DNA of 64,000 nt, from positions 62,001 to 126,000 of the forward strand of contig NZ_JADPJH010000010.1 in the NCBI RefSeq assembly GCF_023073315.1, read 5' to 3'. Shown in pieces: positions 11,840 through 22,614 of the stretch. The translations under genes and the position numbers were made by a program. The notes beneath the pieces are model-generated. The model was not told the origin of the DNA. It worked only from the letters and a program-made list of their open reading frames with translations, and made no database searches. The number at the start of each line of letters is the position of its first letter. Within the stretch, counting starts at the first letter, position 1. This stretch comes from Bradyrhizobium sp. 1. Lineage in GTDB: Bacteria; Pseudomonadota; Alphaproteobacteria; Rhizobiales; Xanthobacteraceae.

Positions 11840-13240
11840 CTACATATGGATGGCCCGTTTGCCGACTGCAAGCGCGGCTTCCTTGACGGCCTCCGAGCGG
11901 GTCGGATGGGCGTGGCAGGTGCGCGCGAGATCTTCCGCGCTGCCGCCGAATTCCATGAGAACGCAGGCTTCATGGATCATTTCGCCGGCCTCAATGCCGA
12001 TAATGTGCACGCCGAGCACGCGATCGGTCTTTGCGTCTGCGAGAATCTTCACAAAGCCGTCGGTGGTCTGGTTGACCTTGGAGCGGCCGTTGGCGGTAAA
12101 GGGAAACTTCCCGACGGTATAAGCGACGCCCGCCTGCTTCAGCTCCTCCTCGGTCTTGCCGACGGAGGACACTTCCGGCGTGGTATACACGACGCCTGGG
12201 ATAACGTCGTAATTCACGTGGCCGGCCTGGCCTGCGATGATCTCCGCAACGGCTACGCCTTCGTCCTCGGCCTTGTGCGCGAGCATGGGGCCGGCGACGA
12301 CGTCGCCGATGGCATAGACGCCCTTCAGGCTGGTGGCGAAATGCGGATCGATCTGCACGCGACCACGGGGATCGAGCGCGACGCCGGCTTCCTTCAGGCC
12401 GAGACCGTCCGTGTAGGGCACGCGGCCGATGCAGACGAGCACGACGTCGGCTTCCAGTGTCTCCGCGGCGCCGCCGGCAGCGGGCTCGATCGTCGCCTTC
12501 AGCGTCTTGCCTGAGGTGTCGACCGCGGTGACCTTGGCGCCGAGCTTGAACGCAAAGCCCTGCTTTTCGAGTATGCGCTGGAATTGCTTGGCGATCTCGC
12601 CGTCCATGCCGGGCAGGATGCGGTCCAAAAATTCAACGACGACGACTTCGGCGCCGAGACGATGCCAGACCGAACCGAGCTCAAGGCCGATCACGCCGGC
12701 GCCGACGATGAGCAACTTGCCGGGGACCTTGTCCAGCGACAGCGCGCCGGTGGACGAGACGATACGCTTCTCGTCGATCTCGATGCCCTTGAGGCGCGCG
12801 ATGTCCGAGCCGGTGGCGATCACGATGTTCTTGGTCTCGATCAGCTGCGACTTGCCGTCGGCGGAGACTTCGACCTTGCCGGTGCCAAGAATCTTGCCGG
12901 TGCCCTTGAGCACGTCGACCTTGTTCTTCTTCATCAGGAACTCGACGCCCTTGACGTTGCCGTCGATGCCCTGCTGCTTGAAGTTCATCATCGCCGGCAA
13001 TTCGAGCTTCGGCGCCGGGACGCTGATGCCCATCTTGGCGAAGGAATGCCCGGCTTCCTCGAACATCTCGGACGCATGCAGCAGCGCCTTCGACGGCATG
13101 CAGCCGACATTGAGACAGGTGCCGCCGAGCGTGGCGTTCTTTTCGACCACAGCGACTTTCATGCCGAGCTGGCTGGCGCGCACCGCGCAGACATAACCGC
13201 CAGGTCCGGTGCCGATGACGACGAGATCGTAGGTAGCCAT
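11840..13240 (-). CDS. lpdA: Dihydrolipoyl dehydrogenase (E3)
   Basis: A 466-residue flavoprotein that reoxidises dihydrolipoamide of the 2-oxoglutarate dehydrogenase complex with NAD+. The FAD-binding motif [14 protein letters not shown] is at the N-terminus. The redox-active disulfide is [16 protein letters not shown] (about residues 40-55). The NAD site is [13 protein letters not shown], and the second FAD motif is GVYAIGDVV. The C-terminal catalytic pair is HAHPTRSEA. It is the last gene of the odhA-odhB-SDR-lpd run, so E2 and E3 are separated only by the SDR gene. Confidence 0.97.
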   Translation of the reverse strand: MATYDLVVIGTGPGGYVCAVRASQLGMKVAVVEKNATLGGTCLNVGCMPSKALLHASEMFEEAGHSFAKMGISVPAPKLELPAMMNFKQQGIDGNVKGVEFLMKKNKVDVLKGTGKILGTGKVEVSADGKSQLIETKNIVIATGSDIARLKGIEIDEKRIVSSTGALSLDKVPGKLLIVGAGVIGLELGSVWHRLGAEVVVVEFLDRILPGMDGEIAKQFQRILEKQGFAFKLGAKVTAVDTSGKTLKATIEPAAGGAAETLEADVVLVCIGRVPYTDGLGLKEAGVALDPRGRVQIDPHFATSLKGVYAIGDVVAGPMLAHKAEDEGVAVAEIIAGQAGHVNYDVIPGVVYTTPEVSSVGKTEEELKQAGVAYTVGKFPFTANGRSKVNQTTDGFVKILADAKTDRVLGVHIIGIEAGEMIHEACVLMEFGGSAEDLARTCHAHPTRSEAVKEAALAVGKRAIHM

Positions 13241-13299
13241 GAGAGAAAGTCCCGTGAGTTTAGCGTGATGAGGATGTGTCAGCGTCCGCGCGGGCCACG

Positions 13300-14049
13300 T
13301 CAGCGTCCGCCGGACACATCGAGCGTAGCTGCGGTTATGTAGGACGCCTCGTCCGACATCAGCCAGACGATGGCGTTGGCAATTTCGTCCGCGGTGCCGA
13401 CGCGCTTCATCGGCACCATATGGGCCAGGCGATGATGCCGATCGGGCTCACCGCCGGAGGCGTGAATTTCGGTATCGATCAGGCCCGGACGGATGCCCGC
13501 GACGCGAATGCCTTCGCTTGCGACCTCGTAACCGAGGCCGATGGTGAAGGAATCGATCGCGCCCTTGGACGCGGCATAATCGACGTAAGTATTGGGCGCG
13601 CCGAGCTTGGCAGCAACCGATGACAGATTGACGATGACGCCGCCCTTGCCGCCATGCCTGGTCGACATCCGCTTGACGGCTTCGCGCGCGCAGAGGATCG
13701 AGCCGGTGACGTTGACCGCCATCACGCGCTGGATGCGCTCGGCCGACATCTCGTCGACGCGCACGCCGCTCTGGCCGACGATGCCGCCATTGTTGACGAG
13801 CGCGCCAAGCGTGCCGAACTTGTCGGCTTGCTTGAACAGTTCGACGATATCGCTTTCCTCGGCGACATCGCATTTCACCGCGATGGCCTTGCCGTTGCTG
13901 GCCGCGATCTGCGCGACGACCTCGTCGGCCGCCTGCTTGTTGCTGGCATAGCCGACGACGACGCGGAAGCCGCGCGCGGCGACCGCGAGCGCAGTCGCGC
14001 GACCGATGCCGCGGCTGCCGCCGGTGATGACAACGACTTTATCCGTCAT
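13300..14049 (-). CDS. Short-chain dehydrogenase/reductase between odhB and lpdA
   Basis: A classical SDR of 249 residues from the ATG at 14049, which has GGAGG upstream. It shows the cofactor motif [12 protein letters not shown] (about 9-20), NNG at about 90, the catalytic Ser in NLSSVAAKL, and [12 protein letters not shown] with the Tyr-x3-Lys pair. The C-terminal GRPGL-like segment is [11 protein letters not shown]. The oxidised substrate is not known. Its place inside the 2-oxoglutarate dehydrogenase cluster is conserved, as far as I recall, in other Bradyrhizobium. A hairpin lies between it and odhB. Confidence 0.9.
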   Translation of the reverse strand: MTDKVVVITGGSRGIGRATALAVAARGFRVVVGYASNKQAADEVVAQIAASNGKAIAVKCDVAEESDIVELFKQADKFGTLGALVNNGGIVGQSGVRVDEMSAERIQRVMAVNVTGSILCAREAVKRMSTRHGGKGGVIVNLSSVAAKLGAPNTYVDYAASKGAIDSFTIGLGYEVASEGIRVAGIRPGLIDTEIHASGGEPDRHHRLAHMVPMKRVGTADEIANAIVWLMSDEASYITAATLDVSGGR

Positions 14050-14071
14050 GCGCGCCTCCATCTTTCGACAA

Positions 14072-14099
14072 ACGCCGTCGCCCCTACAGGCGACGGCGT
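14072..14099 (-). terminator. Hairpin between odhB and the SDR gene
   Basis: A perfect 11-bp GC-rich stem (14072-14082 with 14089-14099) with a 6-base loop. On the minus strand it is followed only by TTTGTC, so it may be a weak terminator or an mRNA-processing hairpin that lowers expression of the SDR and lpdA relative to odhAB. Confidence 0.4.
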
Positions 14100-14116
14100 C
14101 TTCAAGGCATTGGGAA

Positions 14117-15355
14117 TCAGAGGTCCAGCACCAGACGCGCCGGGTCTTCCAGGCTCTCCTTGACGCGAACCAGGAAGGTGACGGCTTCCTTGCCGTCGAT
14201 GACGCGGTGATCGTAGGACAGCGCCAGATACATCATCGGGCGGACCTCGACCTTGCCGCCGATCGCCATCGGCCGCTCCTGGATCTTGTGCATGCCCAGG
14301 ATGGCGGACTGCGGCGCGTTCAGGATCGGGGTCGACATCAGCGAGCCATAGATGCCGCCGTTGGTGATGGTGAAGGTGCCGCCCTGCATCTCGTCGATCT
14401 TGAGCTGGCCATCACGGGCGCGGCGGCCGAAATCGGCGATGCCCTTCTCGATGTCGGCGATCGACTTGTTGTCGCAGTCGCGCACGACCGGCACGACGAG
14501 GCCCTTGTCGGTGCCCACCGCAACGCCGATGTGATAGTAGTTCTTGTAGATCAAATCGGTGCCGTCGATCTCGGCGTTGACGGCCGGGATGTCCTTCAGG
14601 GCCTGCACGACGGCCTTGGTGAAGAAGCCCATGAAGCCGAGCTTCGAGCCGTGCTTCTTCTCGAACGCATCCTTGTAGTGGGCACGCAGCGCCATCACGT
14701 TGGTCATGTCGACCTCGTTGAAGGTCGTCAGCATGGCCGCGGTGTTCTGCACGTCCTTGAGGCGGCGCGCGATGGTCTGGCGCAGCCGGGTCATCTTGAC
14801 GCGCTCTTCGCGGGCAGCGTCATCGGCCGGCGAGGCGCTGCGAACCTGCACGGCGGCGGCAGGCTGGTTGACCGGGGTCGGCGCGGAGGCTGCACGCTCG
14901 ATCGCGGCAAGCATGTCGCCCTTGGTGACGCGGCCGTCCTTGCCGGAGCCCGGAACGGTCGAGGCGTCGACGCCGGTCTCGGCGGACAGCTTGCGCACGG
15001 ACGGGGCGAGCGGCGCATCGGCCGGCGGCGCCTTCGGAGCCGGCGCGGGAGCCGCAACAGCGGGAGCCGGAGCGGCAGCGGCGGGCTTCGCGGGGGCAGC
15101 GGCCGGCTTGGCGCCGGCGGCGCCCTCGGTGATCTGGCCGAGCAGCGCGCCGACCGCGACGGTGGTGCCGTCGGCGGCGATGATCTCGCTCAGCGTGCCG
15201 GCGGACGGCGCCGGGACTTCGATGGTGACCTTGTCGGTCTCGAGCTCCACCAAGGGCTCGTCGACGGCAACGGCATCGCCGGCCTTCTTGAACCAGCGGC
15301 CGATGGTGGCCTCGGTGACGGATTCGCCGAGGGTCGGCACACGAATTTCAGTCAT
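14117..15355 (-). CDS. odhB: 2-oxoglutarate dehydrogenase E2, dihydrolipoyl succinyltransferase
   Basis: The E2 core enzyme (412 residues from the ATG at 15355) transfers the succinyl group to CoA. The lipoyl domain (about 1-77) has the modified Lys in [12 protein letters not shown] long Ala/Pro linker follows. The E3-binding domain (about 120-158) has [20 protein letters not shown]. The catalytic domain ends with the HxxxDG motif in [13 protein letters not shown]. The start [16 protein letters not shown] is the family N-terminus, and an upstream extension was rejected. odhA lies immediately upstream across a repeat-filled gap. Confidence 0.97.
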   Translation of the reverse strand: MTEIRVPTLGESVTEATIGRWFKKAGDAVAVDEPLVELETDKVTIEVPAPSAGTLSEIIAADGTTVAVGALLGQITEGAAGAKPAAAPAKPAAAAPAPAVAAPAPAPKAPPADAPLAPSVRKLSAETGVDASTVPGSGKDGRVTKGDMLAAIERAASAPTPVNQPAAAVQVRSASPADDAAREERVKMTRLRQTIARRLKDVQNTAAMLTTFNEVDMTNVMALRAHYKDAFEKKHGSKLGFMGFFTKAVVQALKDIPAVNAEIDGTDLIYKNYYHIGVAVGTDKGLVVPVVRDCDNKSIADIEKGIADFGRRARDGQLKIDEMQGGTFTITNGGIYGSLMSTPILNAPQSAILGMHKIQERPMAIGGKVEVRPMMYLALSYDHRVIDGKEAVTFLVRVKESLEDPARLVLDL

Positions 15356-15399
15356 GGTCTTTTCCTTAAGGAGATCGCCGATGCGGTCATGAATTCCGG

Positions 15400-15523
15400 G
15401 TGTCATCGGCCCGCGAAAAACAGGCCATCCAGCAAGCGGGACGCATCGCATTCACGAGGACGTCGCAACTTGCTGGATGCCCCGCCCTTGTGCGCGATTA
15501 CGCAGCGGGGCGGGGCATGACGC
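15400..15523. repeat. Palindromic repeat in the odhA-odhB gap
   Basis: Inverted arms include CATCCAGCAAG (15426-15436) and CTTGCTGGATG (15469-15479), framed by TGTCATCGGCCCGCG at the left and GGGGCGGGGCATGACGC at the right. It occupies most of the 180-base gap and would be transcribed in an odhAB mRNA. The flanking words resemble the repeats at 3565 and 11154. Confidence 0.7.
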
Positions 15524-15535
15524 AGTTAAAAAAGT

Positions 15536-18505
15536 TCAGCTCAGTGCTTCGTCCAGGAACGCCTTCAACTGCGCCTGATGCTTCGACATCAGACCAGTCG
15601 CGGTCGCAGCGGAAGCGGCGCGACCGACGTAACGCGGACGCCGGCTCACACCATTGGCCTGGTTCAGCACCCATTCCAGATAGGGCTCGATGAAGTGCCA
15701 CGCACCCATGTTGCGCGGCTCTTCCTGGCACCAGATCACTTCCGCCTTCTTGAAGCGGGACAGCTCGGCCACCAGCGCCTTCAGCGGCACCGGATAGAGC
15801 TGCTCGACGCGCATCAAATAGATGTCGTCGATGCCACGTTTCTCGCGCTCCTCGTAGAGGTCGTAATAGACCTTGCCCGAGCACAGCACGATGCGGCGGA
15901 TCTTCTCGTCCGGAACGAGCTTGGTCGCCTCGCTCGGCTGCATCTGGGCGTCATCATACAGGATGCGGTGGAAGGTCGTTCCCTTCGCAAGCTCCTCCAG
16001 ACGCGACACCGCCCGCTTGTGGCGCAGCAGCGACTTCGGCGTCATCACGATCAGAGGCTTGCGGATCTCGCGATGCAGCTGGCGGCGCAGCACGTGGAAG
16101 TAGTTTGCCGGCGTAGTCGGATAGACCACCTGCATGTTGTCTTCGGCGCACATCTGCAGATAACGCTCCAGACGCGCCGAGGAGTGCTCAGGTCCCTGGC
16201 CCTCATAGCCGTGCGGCAAAAGGCACACGAGACCGGACATGCGCAGCCATTTGCGCTCGCCCGAGGAGATGAACTGGTCGAACACGACCTGCGCACCGTT
16301 GGCGAAGTCGCCGAACTGGGCTTCCCACAGCGTCAGCGTGTTCGGCTCGGCGAGCGAATAGCCGTATTCGAAGCCGAGCACGGCTTCTTCCGACAGCAAC
16401 GAGTTGATGACCTCGTAATGGCCCTGCTCGTTGCCGAGATGGTTGTACGGCGTGTAGCGGCTCTCGTCCTCCTGGTCGATCAGGACCGAGTGGCGCTGCG
16501 AGAAGGTGCCGCGCTCCGAATCCTGTCCGGACAGCCGGACATGGTGGTTCTCGTTGAGCAGCGTGCAGAACGCCAGCGCCTCGCCCGTCGCCCAGTCGAT
16601 GCCGGCGCCGGTGTCGATCGCCTTCGAGCGGTTCTCGAGGAAACGCTGGATGGTGCGGTGGGCACGGAAGCCGTCCGGCACCTTGGTGATCTTGCGGCCG
16701 ATATCCTTCAGCGCGGCGATGTCGACGCCGGTCACGCCGCGACGCGCATCTTCTTCCTGATCGGCGATCTTGAAGCCGGCCCATTTGCCGTCGAGCCAGT
16801 CGGCCTTGTTGGGCTTGTAGCCGGAGCCGGCTTCGAGCTCGGCATCGAGCCGCGCGCGCCAGTCGGCCTTGGCCTTGTCGACCTCGCCCTCGGTCACCAC
16901 GCCTTCGCTGATGAGGCGGCGGGCATAGAGCTCCAGCGTCGTGGGGTGAGCCGCGATCTTCTTGTACATCACCGGCTGGGTGAAGGCCGGCTCGTCGCCT
17001 TCGTTATGGCCATGCCTGCGGTAGCAGAACATGTCGATGACGACGGGCTTGTGGAACTTCTGCCGGAACTCGGTCGCGACCTTGGCCGCGAACACCACGG
17101 CTTCCGGATCGTCGCCGTTGACGTGGAAAATCGGCGCGTCGATCATCTTCGCCACATCAGACGGATACGGCGAGGAGCGCGAGTAACGCGGATAAGTGGT
17201 GAAGCCGATCTGGTTGTTGACGATGAAGTGCACGGAGCCGCCGGTGCGGTAGCCCTTCAGGTCCGACAGGCCGAAGCATTCCGCGACCACGCCCTGGCCG
17301 GCGAACGCGGCGTCGCCGTGCATCAGCAGCGGCATCACCGAGATGCGCTGGTCCGGCGGATCGCCATGCTGGTCCTGCTTGGCGCGGACCTTGCCGAGCA
17401 CCACGGGATCGACGATCTCGAGATGCGAGGGGTTCGCGGTCAGCGACAGATGGATACGGTTGCCGTCGAACTCGCGGTCCGAGGACGCGCCGAGGTGATA
17501 TTTGACGTCGCCGGAGCCTTCGACCGCGTCGGGATTGGCCGAGCCGCCCTTGAACTCGTGGAACAGCGCGCGGTGCGGCTTGCCCATGACCTGGGTGAGC
17601 ACGTTGAGGCGGCCGCGATGCGGCATGCCGACCACGACTTCCTTCACGCCGAGATTGCCGCCGCGCTTGATGATCTGCTCGAGCGCGGGGATCAGCGATT
17701 CAGCGCCGTCGAGACCGAAGCGCTTGGTGCCGGTGAACTTGGTGTCGCAGAATTTTTCGAAACCTTCGGCTTCGACCAGCTTCATCAGGATGGCGCGGCG
17801 ACCTTCGCGGGTGAACGAGATCTCCTTGTCCAGCCCTTCGATGCGCTCCTGGATCCAGGCCTTCTGCGCAGCGTTGCTGATGTGCATGAACTCGACGCCG
17901 AGCGTCTGGCAGTAGGTCCGCTCGCAGAGCGCGGTGATCTCACGCAAGCTGGCATATTCGAGGCCGAGCACGTGATCGAGGAAGATCTTGCGGTCGAAAT
18001 CGGCTTCGCTGAAACCGTAGGTGCGCGGATCGAGCTCTTCGCGATTGCGAGGGGCTTCGATGCCGAGCGGGTCGAGCTTGGCGTGGAAGTGGCCGCGCAT
18101 GCGGTAGGAGCGGATCAGCATCAGGGCGCGGACGGAGTCGCGCGTGGCCTGGAGCAGTTCGGCGGACGTAATGCCGGCGCCCTTGTCGCCCCCCTTGGCC
18201 TGCGCCTTGGCGGCGATCTTGGCACCGACAGCCTTCTCGACTTCGGCCCAGTTGCCGTCGAGGGCGGAGGTCAGATCGTCCTGCGGGGTCAGCGGCCAGT
18301 TGGTCCGCTCCCAGGACGGGCCCTCGGCGTTCTTCCGGACGTCGGCGGGCTGGTCGTTGAGGCTCTTGAAGAACTCCTGCCACTCGGCGTCGACCGAGGA
18401 CGGGTCCTTCTCGTAGCGGGCATAGATTTCGTCGATATAGGTGGCGTTTGTGCCCTGCAAAAAGGAGGAGAGGGCAAAGGCTGCGTTCGCGTCTTGGCGA
18501 GACAT
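15536..18505 (-). CDS. odhA: 2-oxoglutarate dehydrogenase E1
   Basis: The thiamine-diphosphate-dependent E1 (989 residues) decarboxylates 2-oxoglutarate in the TCA cycle. N-terminal FLQGTNATYIDEIYARYE is the subunit-docking segment found in OdhA/SucA. HPTTLELYAR and the ThDP region HVNGDDPEAVVFAAKVATE...FCYRRHGHNEGDEP are clear at about residues 450-500. MPHRGRLNVL and the C-terminal transketolase-like part (QEEPRNMGAWHFIEPYL) complete the enzyme. It is separated from sucD by 140 bases containing a 9-bp-stem hairpin (18555-18584). Confidence 0.98.
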   Translation of the reverse strand: MSRQDANAAFALSSFLQGTNATYIDEIYARYEKDPSSVDAEWQEFFKSLNDQPADVRKNAEGPSWERTNWPLTPQDDLTSALDGNWAEVEKAVGAKIAAKAQAKGGDKGAGITSAELLQATRDSVRALMLIRSYRMRGHFHAKLDPLGIEAPRNREELDPRTYGFSEADFDRKIFLDHVLGLEYASLREITALCERTYCQTLGVEFMHISNAAQKAWIQERIEGLDKEISFTREGRRAILMKLVEAEGFEKFCDTKFTGTKRFGLDGAESLIPALEQIIKRGGNLGVKEVVVGMPHRGRLNVLTQVMGKPHRALFHEFKGGSANPDAVEGSGDVKYHLGASSDREFDGNRIHLSLTANPSHLEIVDPVVLGKVRAKQDQHGDPPDQRISVMPLLMHGDAAFAGQGVVAECFGLSDLKGYRTGGSVHFIVNNQIGFTTYPRYSRSSPYPSDVAKMIDAPIFHVNGDDPEAVVFAAKVATEFRQKFHKPVVIDMFCYRRHGHNEGDEPAFTQPVMYKKIAAHPTTLELYARRLISEGVVTEGEVDKAKADWRARLDAELEAGSGYKPNKADWLDGKWAGFKIADQEEDARRGVTGVDIAALKDIGRKITKVPDGFRAHRTIQRFLENRSKAIDTGAGIDWATGEALAFCTLLNENHHVRLSGQDSERGTFSQRHSVLIDQEDESRYTPYNHLGNEQGHYEVINSLLSEEAVLGFEYGYSLAEPNTLTLWEAQFGDFANGAQVVFDQFISSGERKWLRMSGLVCLLPHGYEGQGPEHSSARLERYLQMCAEDNMQVVYPTTPANYFHVLRRQLHREIRKPLIVMTPKSLLRHKRAVSRLEELAKGTTFHRILYDDAQMQPSEATKLVPDEKIRRIVLCSGKVYYDLYEEREKRGIDDIYLMRVEQLYPVPLKALVAELSRFKKAEVIWCQEEPRNMGAWHFIEPYLEWVLNQANGVSRRPRYVGRAASAATATGLMSKHQAQLKAFLDEALS

Positions 18506-18645
18506 ACTTGAGTTCCTGGCGATTTTTTCGGTTCGCGCATAACAAACGGCGCTGGCGCTGGGCTCCCCGGCAGAGGCCCAGCGCGACAGGCACCATTTAC
18601 CCTATTTGCTGCGAAACTTCGCCCGGAAAAGCACGAAGGAGTGAA

Positions 18646-19530
18646 TTAGCCCTTCAATATTTCGGCAAGCGTGTGGCCGAGGCGGGCGGGAGACGGCGAG
18701 ACTGTAATTCCTGCCGATTTCATCGCGTCGGTCTTGGAACCGGCATCGCCCTTGCCGCCCGAAATGATCGCGCCGGCATGGCCCATGCGGCGGCCGGGAG
18801 GTGCGGTCACGCCGGCGATGAAACCGACCATCGGCTTCTTGCGACCGCGTTTGGCTTCGTCCTTGAGGAACTGGGCGGCGTCTTCCTCGGCGGAACCGCC
18901 GATCTCGCCGATCATGATGATCGATTCAGTCTTGGGATCGGCCAGCAGCATTTCCAGCACGTCGATGAACTCGGTTCCCTTGACCGGGTCGCCGCCGATG
19001 CCGACCGCGGTGGTCTGGCCGAGGCCTTCCTGGGAGGTCTGGAACACGGCTTCGTAAGTGAGCGTGCCGGAGCGGGAGACGATGCCGACGGAGCCGGTCT
19101 TGAAGATGTTGGCCGGCATGATGCCGATCTTGCACTCGCCGGCGGTCATGACGCCCGGGCAGTTCGGCCCGATCAGGCGCGACTTGGACGCCGCCAGCGA
19201 ACGCTTCACGCGCACCATGTCGATGACGGGAATGCCCTCGGTGATGCAGACGATCAGCGGGATCTCGGCGTCGATGGCTTCGCAGATCGCGTCGGCCGCA
19301 CCCGGCGGCGGCACATAGATCACCGACGCATCGGCACCGGTCTTCTCACGCGCCTCGCGCACGGTGTCGAACACCGGCAGGCCCAGATGCGTCGCGCCGC
19401 CTTTGCCCGGCGAGGTGCCGCCGACCATCTTGGTGCCATAGGCAATCGCGGCCTCCGAATGGAAGGTGCCGTTCTTGCCGGTAAAGCCCTGGCAGATGAC
19501 CTTGGTGTTCTTGTCGATCAGGATGGACAT
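18646..19530 (-). CDS. sucD: Succinyl-CoA synthetase subunit alpha
   Basis: The alpha subunit (294 residues) carries the phosphohistidine. It makes ATP or GTP from succinyl-CoA with SucC. It shows CoA-binding [15 protein letters not shown] at the N-terminus, [32 protein letters not shown] and the active-site His in [13 protein letters not shown] near residue 245. The mature length is as in other proteobacteria. It is preceded by a small unrelated gene that separates it from sucC. Confidence 0.98.
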   Translation of the reverse strand: MSILIDKNTKVICQGFTGKNGTFHSEAAIAYGTKMVGGTSPGKGGATHLGLPVFDTVREAREKTGADASVIYVPPPGAADAICEAIDAEIPLIVCITEGIPVIDMVRVKRSLAASKSRLIGPNCPGVMTAGECKIGIMPANIFKTGSVGIVSRSGTLTYEAVFQTSQEGLGQTTAVGIGGDPVKGTEFIDVLEMLLADPKTESIIMIGEIGGSAEEDAAQFLKDEAKRGRKKPMVGFIAGVTAPPGRRMGHAGAIISGGKGDAGSKTDAMKSAGITVSPSPARLGHTLAEILKG

Positions 19531-19563
19531 GAGGTCTGCTTTCGCGAACTAACGAGTGAGAGG

Positions 19564-20043
19564 TCAGTGGATGCGGCGGTAGACGCCGGTGAGCACGTCA
19601 GCCCAACCTTCAGCGTCCGGCGAGAACTGGATCTTCAACGAGTAGGAATCCTCATTGATGATTTCGTAGACGTGGCGCGCATTGCCGCGGAGCGAGCCGC
19701 GCACCAGCGTCAGGGTCTTGCCGACCCACCCGCCAGAGGCGGGCGAGGGCGGCGTGTAGCCGAGTGAATCGTACCAGAACAATTTGTAGGTCCGGTCGTC
19801 ACGGTCCCAGGTGAAGATGCCGTGGGTGGCGAAGCTCTGCTTGCCGTCGCGGATCTGGACCGCGTCCTGGATCAGGTAGAATCCATTGAGGTCCATGCGT
19901 GCGACGGTGTGCGAGGTGGCCGGGCCGCCGTCGTTCCAGCGCGACGGGAAGACCACCTCTTCGCCATTCCATTCGCCGGCGAACGCGGCGAGACGCGCAT
20001 GCTCTGCAAGTGGGGATGATGCGGCGAGATGGTCCTGGGTCAT
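19564..20043 (-). CDS. Conserved hypothetical protein (DUF1579-like) between sucC and sucD
   Basis: A 159-residue soluble protein with no signal peptide or membrane segment. It alternates beta-type stretches: AFAGEWNGEEVVFPS, FTWDRDDRTYKLFWYDS, ARHVYEIINEDSYSLKIQF. The pattern (an AG-W motif, then repeated strands describing a small barrel) resembles DUF1579 or lipocalin-like domains, which I offer only as a likeness. It lies 4 bases after sucC and 33 before sucD, so it is surely in that operon. No catalytic motif can be named. Confidence 0.72.
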   Translation of the reverse strand: MTQDHLAASSPLAEHARLAAFAGEWNGEEVVFPSRWNDGGPATSHTVARMDLNGFYLIQDAVQIRDGKQSFATHGIFTWDRDDRTYKLFWYDSLGYTPPSPASGGWVGKTLTLVRGSLRGNARHVYEIINEDSYSLKIQFSPDAEGWADVLTGVYRRIH

Positions 20044-20047
20044 GGCC

Positions 20048-21244
20048 TTAGCCTCCCTTGACGGCCTTCACGATCTTCTGCGCGGCGTCGTCGAGATTGT
20101 CGGCGGGCACCACGTTCAGGCCTGATTCACGGATGATCTTCTTGCCCTGCTCGACATTGGTGCCTTCGAGGCGAACCACCAGCGGCACGCTGAGACCGAC
20201 TTCGCGGACAGCAGCGGTGACGCCTTCGGCGATCACGTCGCACTTCATGATGCCACCGAAGATGTTGACCAGGATGCCCTTCACGCTCGGATCGGCAGTG
20301 ATGATCTTGAAGGCGGCCGCGACCTTCTCCTTGCTGGCGCTGCCGCCGACGTCGAGGAAGTTCGCCGGCGCCATGCCGTAGAGCTTGATGATGTCCATCG
20401 TCGCCATCGCGAGACCGGCGCCGTTGACCATGCAGCCGATATTGCCGTCGAGCGTGACGTAGTTGAGGTCGTACTTGGACGCCTCGATTTCCTTGGCGTC
20501 TTCCTCGGTCTCGTCGCGCAGCGCGAGCACTTCGGGATGACGGAACAGGGAGTTGTCGTCGAACGAGACCTTGGCGTCGAGCACGCGGAGCTGGCCCTGC
20601 TTGGTCACGACCAGCGGGTTGATCTCCAGCATCGACATGTCCTTGGCGACGAACGCCGTATAGAGCTGCGCGGTGAGCTTCTCGGCCTGCTTGGCGAGAT
20701 CGCCGGACAGCTTCAGCGCGTTGGCGACGGTGCGGCCGTGATGGCCCATGATGCCGGTCGCGGGATCGACCGAGAAGGTCACGATCTTCTCGGGGTTGTT
20801 GTGCGCGACGTCCTCGATGTTGACGCCGCCTTCGGTCGAGACGACGAAGGAGACGCGCGAGGTCTCGCGGTCGACCAGGATCGAGAGATAAAACTCCTTG
20901 TCGATGTCGGAGCCGTCCTCGATGTAGAGGCGGTTGACCTGCTTGCCGGCGGGGCCGGTCTGGATCGTCACCAGCGTGGCGCCGAGCATCTGCTTGGCAA
21001 ACTCGGAGACCTCGGCGGCCGACTTGGCGATGCGGACGCCGCCCTTGTCGCCGGCGGATGCTTCCTTGAACTTGCCCTTGCCGCGGCCGCCGGCGTGGAT
21101 CTGGCTCTTCACCACATAGACCGGACCGGGGAGCGCCTTGGCAGCGGCATCCGCATCGGCGGGGTTCAGGACGGCTACGCCCTTAGAGATCGCTACGCCG
21201 AACTCGCTGAGCAGCGCTTTGGCCTGATATTCATGGATATTCAT
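20048..21244 (-). CDS. sucC: Succinyl-CoA synthetase (ADP-forming) subunit beta
   Basis: The beta subunit (398 residues, exactly family length from the ATG at 21244) has the ATP-grasp fold and binds nucleotide and succinate. [17 protein letters not shown] is the conserved N-terminus. [39 protein letters not shown] and [14 protein letters not shown] follow in order. GGGAG upstream supports the start. mdh lies upstream across 216 bases with a terminator, so sucC probably has its own promoter there. Confidence 0.98.
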   Translation of the reverse strand: MNIHEYQAKALLSEFGVAISKGVAVLNPADADAAAKALPGPVYVVKSQIHAGGRGKGKFKEASAGDKGGVRIAKSAAEVSEFAKQMLGATLVTIQTGPAGKQVNRLYIEDGSDIDKEFYLSILVDRETSRVSFVVSTEGGVNIEDVAHNNPEKIVTFSVDPATGIMGHHGRTVANALKLSGDLAKQAEKLTAQLYTAFVAKDMSMLEINPLVVTKQGQLRVLDAKVSFDDNSLFRHPEVLALRDETEEDAKEIEASKYDLNYVTLDGNIGCMVNGAGLAMATMDIIKLYGMAPANFLDVGGSASKEKVAAAFKIITADPSVKGILVNIFGGIMKCDVIAEGVTAAVREVGLSVPLVVRLEGTNVEQGKKIIRESGLNVVPADNLDDAAQKIVKAVKGG

Positions 21245-21404
21245 ATGGTCGCTCCCTGAACCCGCGGGCGGTGACCACATGGGCCCACCTCAGTCTTGTG
21301 GCTGGCATACCATATACCACAGGAACTGCAACTCGGATTCTTTGACATCGATCTCTGGACTGCGGAATTGCTCGAACTTGCCGGATCTCGCTTGACGCGG
21401 GGCC

Positions 21405-21446
21405 CGGAAATGAAACCGCCGAAGACCGGGTTTCGGTCTTCGGCGG
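21405..21446 (-). terminator. Terminator after mdh
   Basis: A perfect 13-bp stem (21416-21428 with 21434-21446, loop of 5) lies 15 bases after the mdh stop on the minus strand and is followed by TTTCATTT. It separates mdh from sucC. Confidence 0.65.
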
Positions 21447-21460
21447 GGATTGGTGTGACC

Positions 21461-22552
<1,092 letters not shown>

Positions 22553-22614
22553 TCATTCCCCGGTGGGACGAAGGTCGCGAACCCGGGATGCCCCCTTAAC
22601 AACAGGTTTAGGAC

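Noticed and set aside
15578..18511. 977-codon open frame antisense to odhA
   Set aside because: Shadow of a conserved enzyme gene; no family features and no ribosome site.
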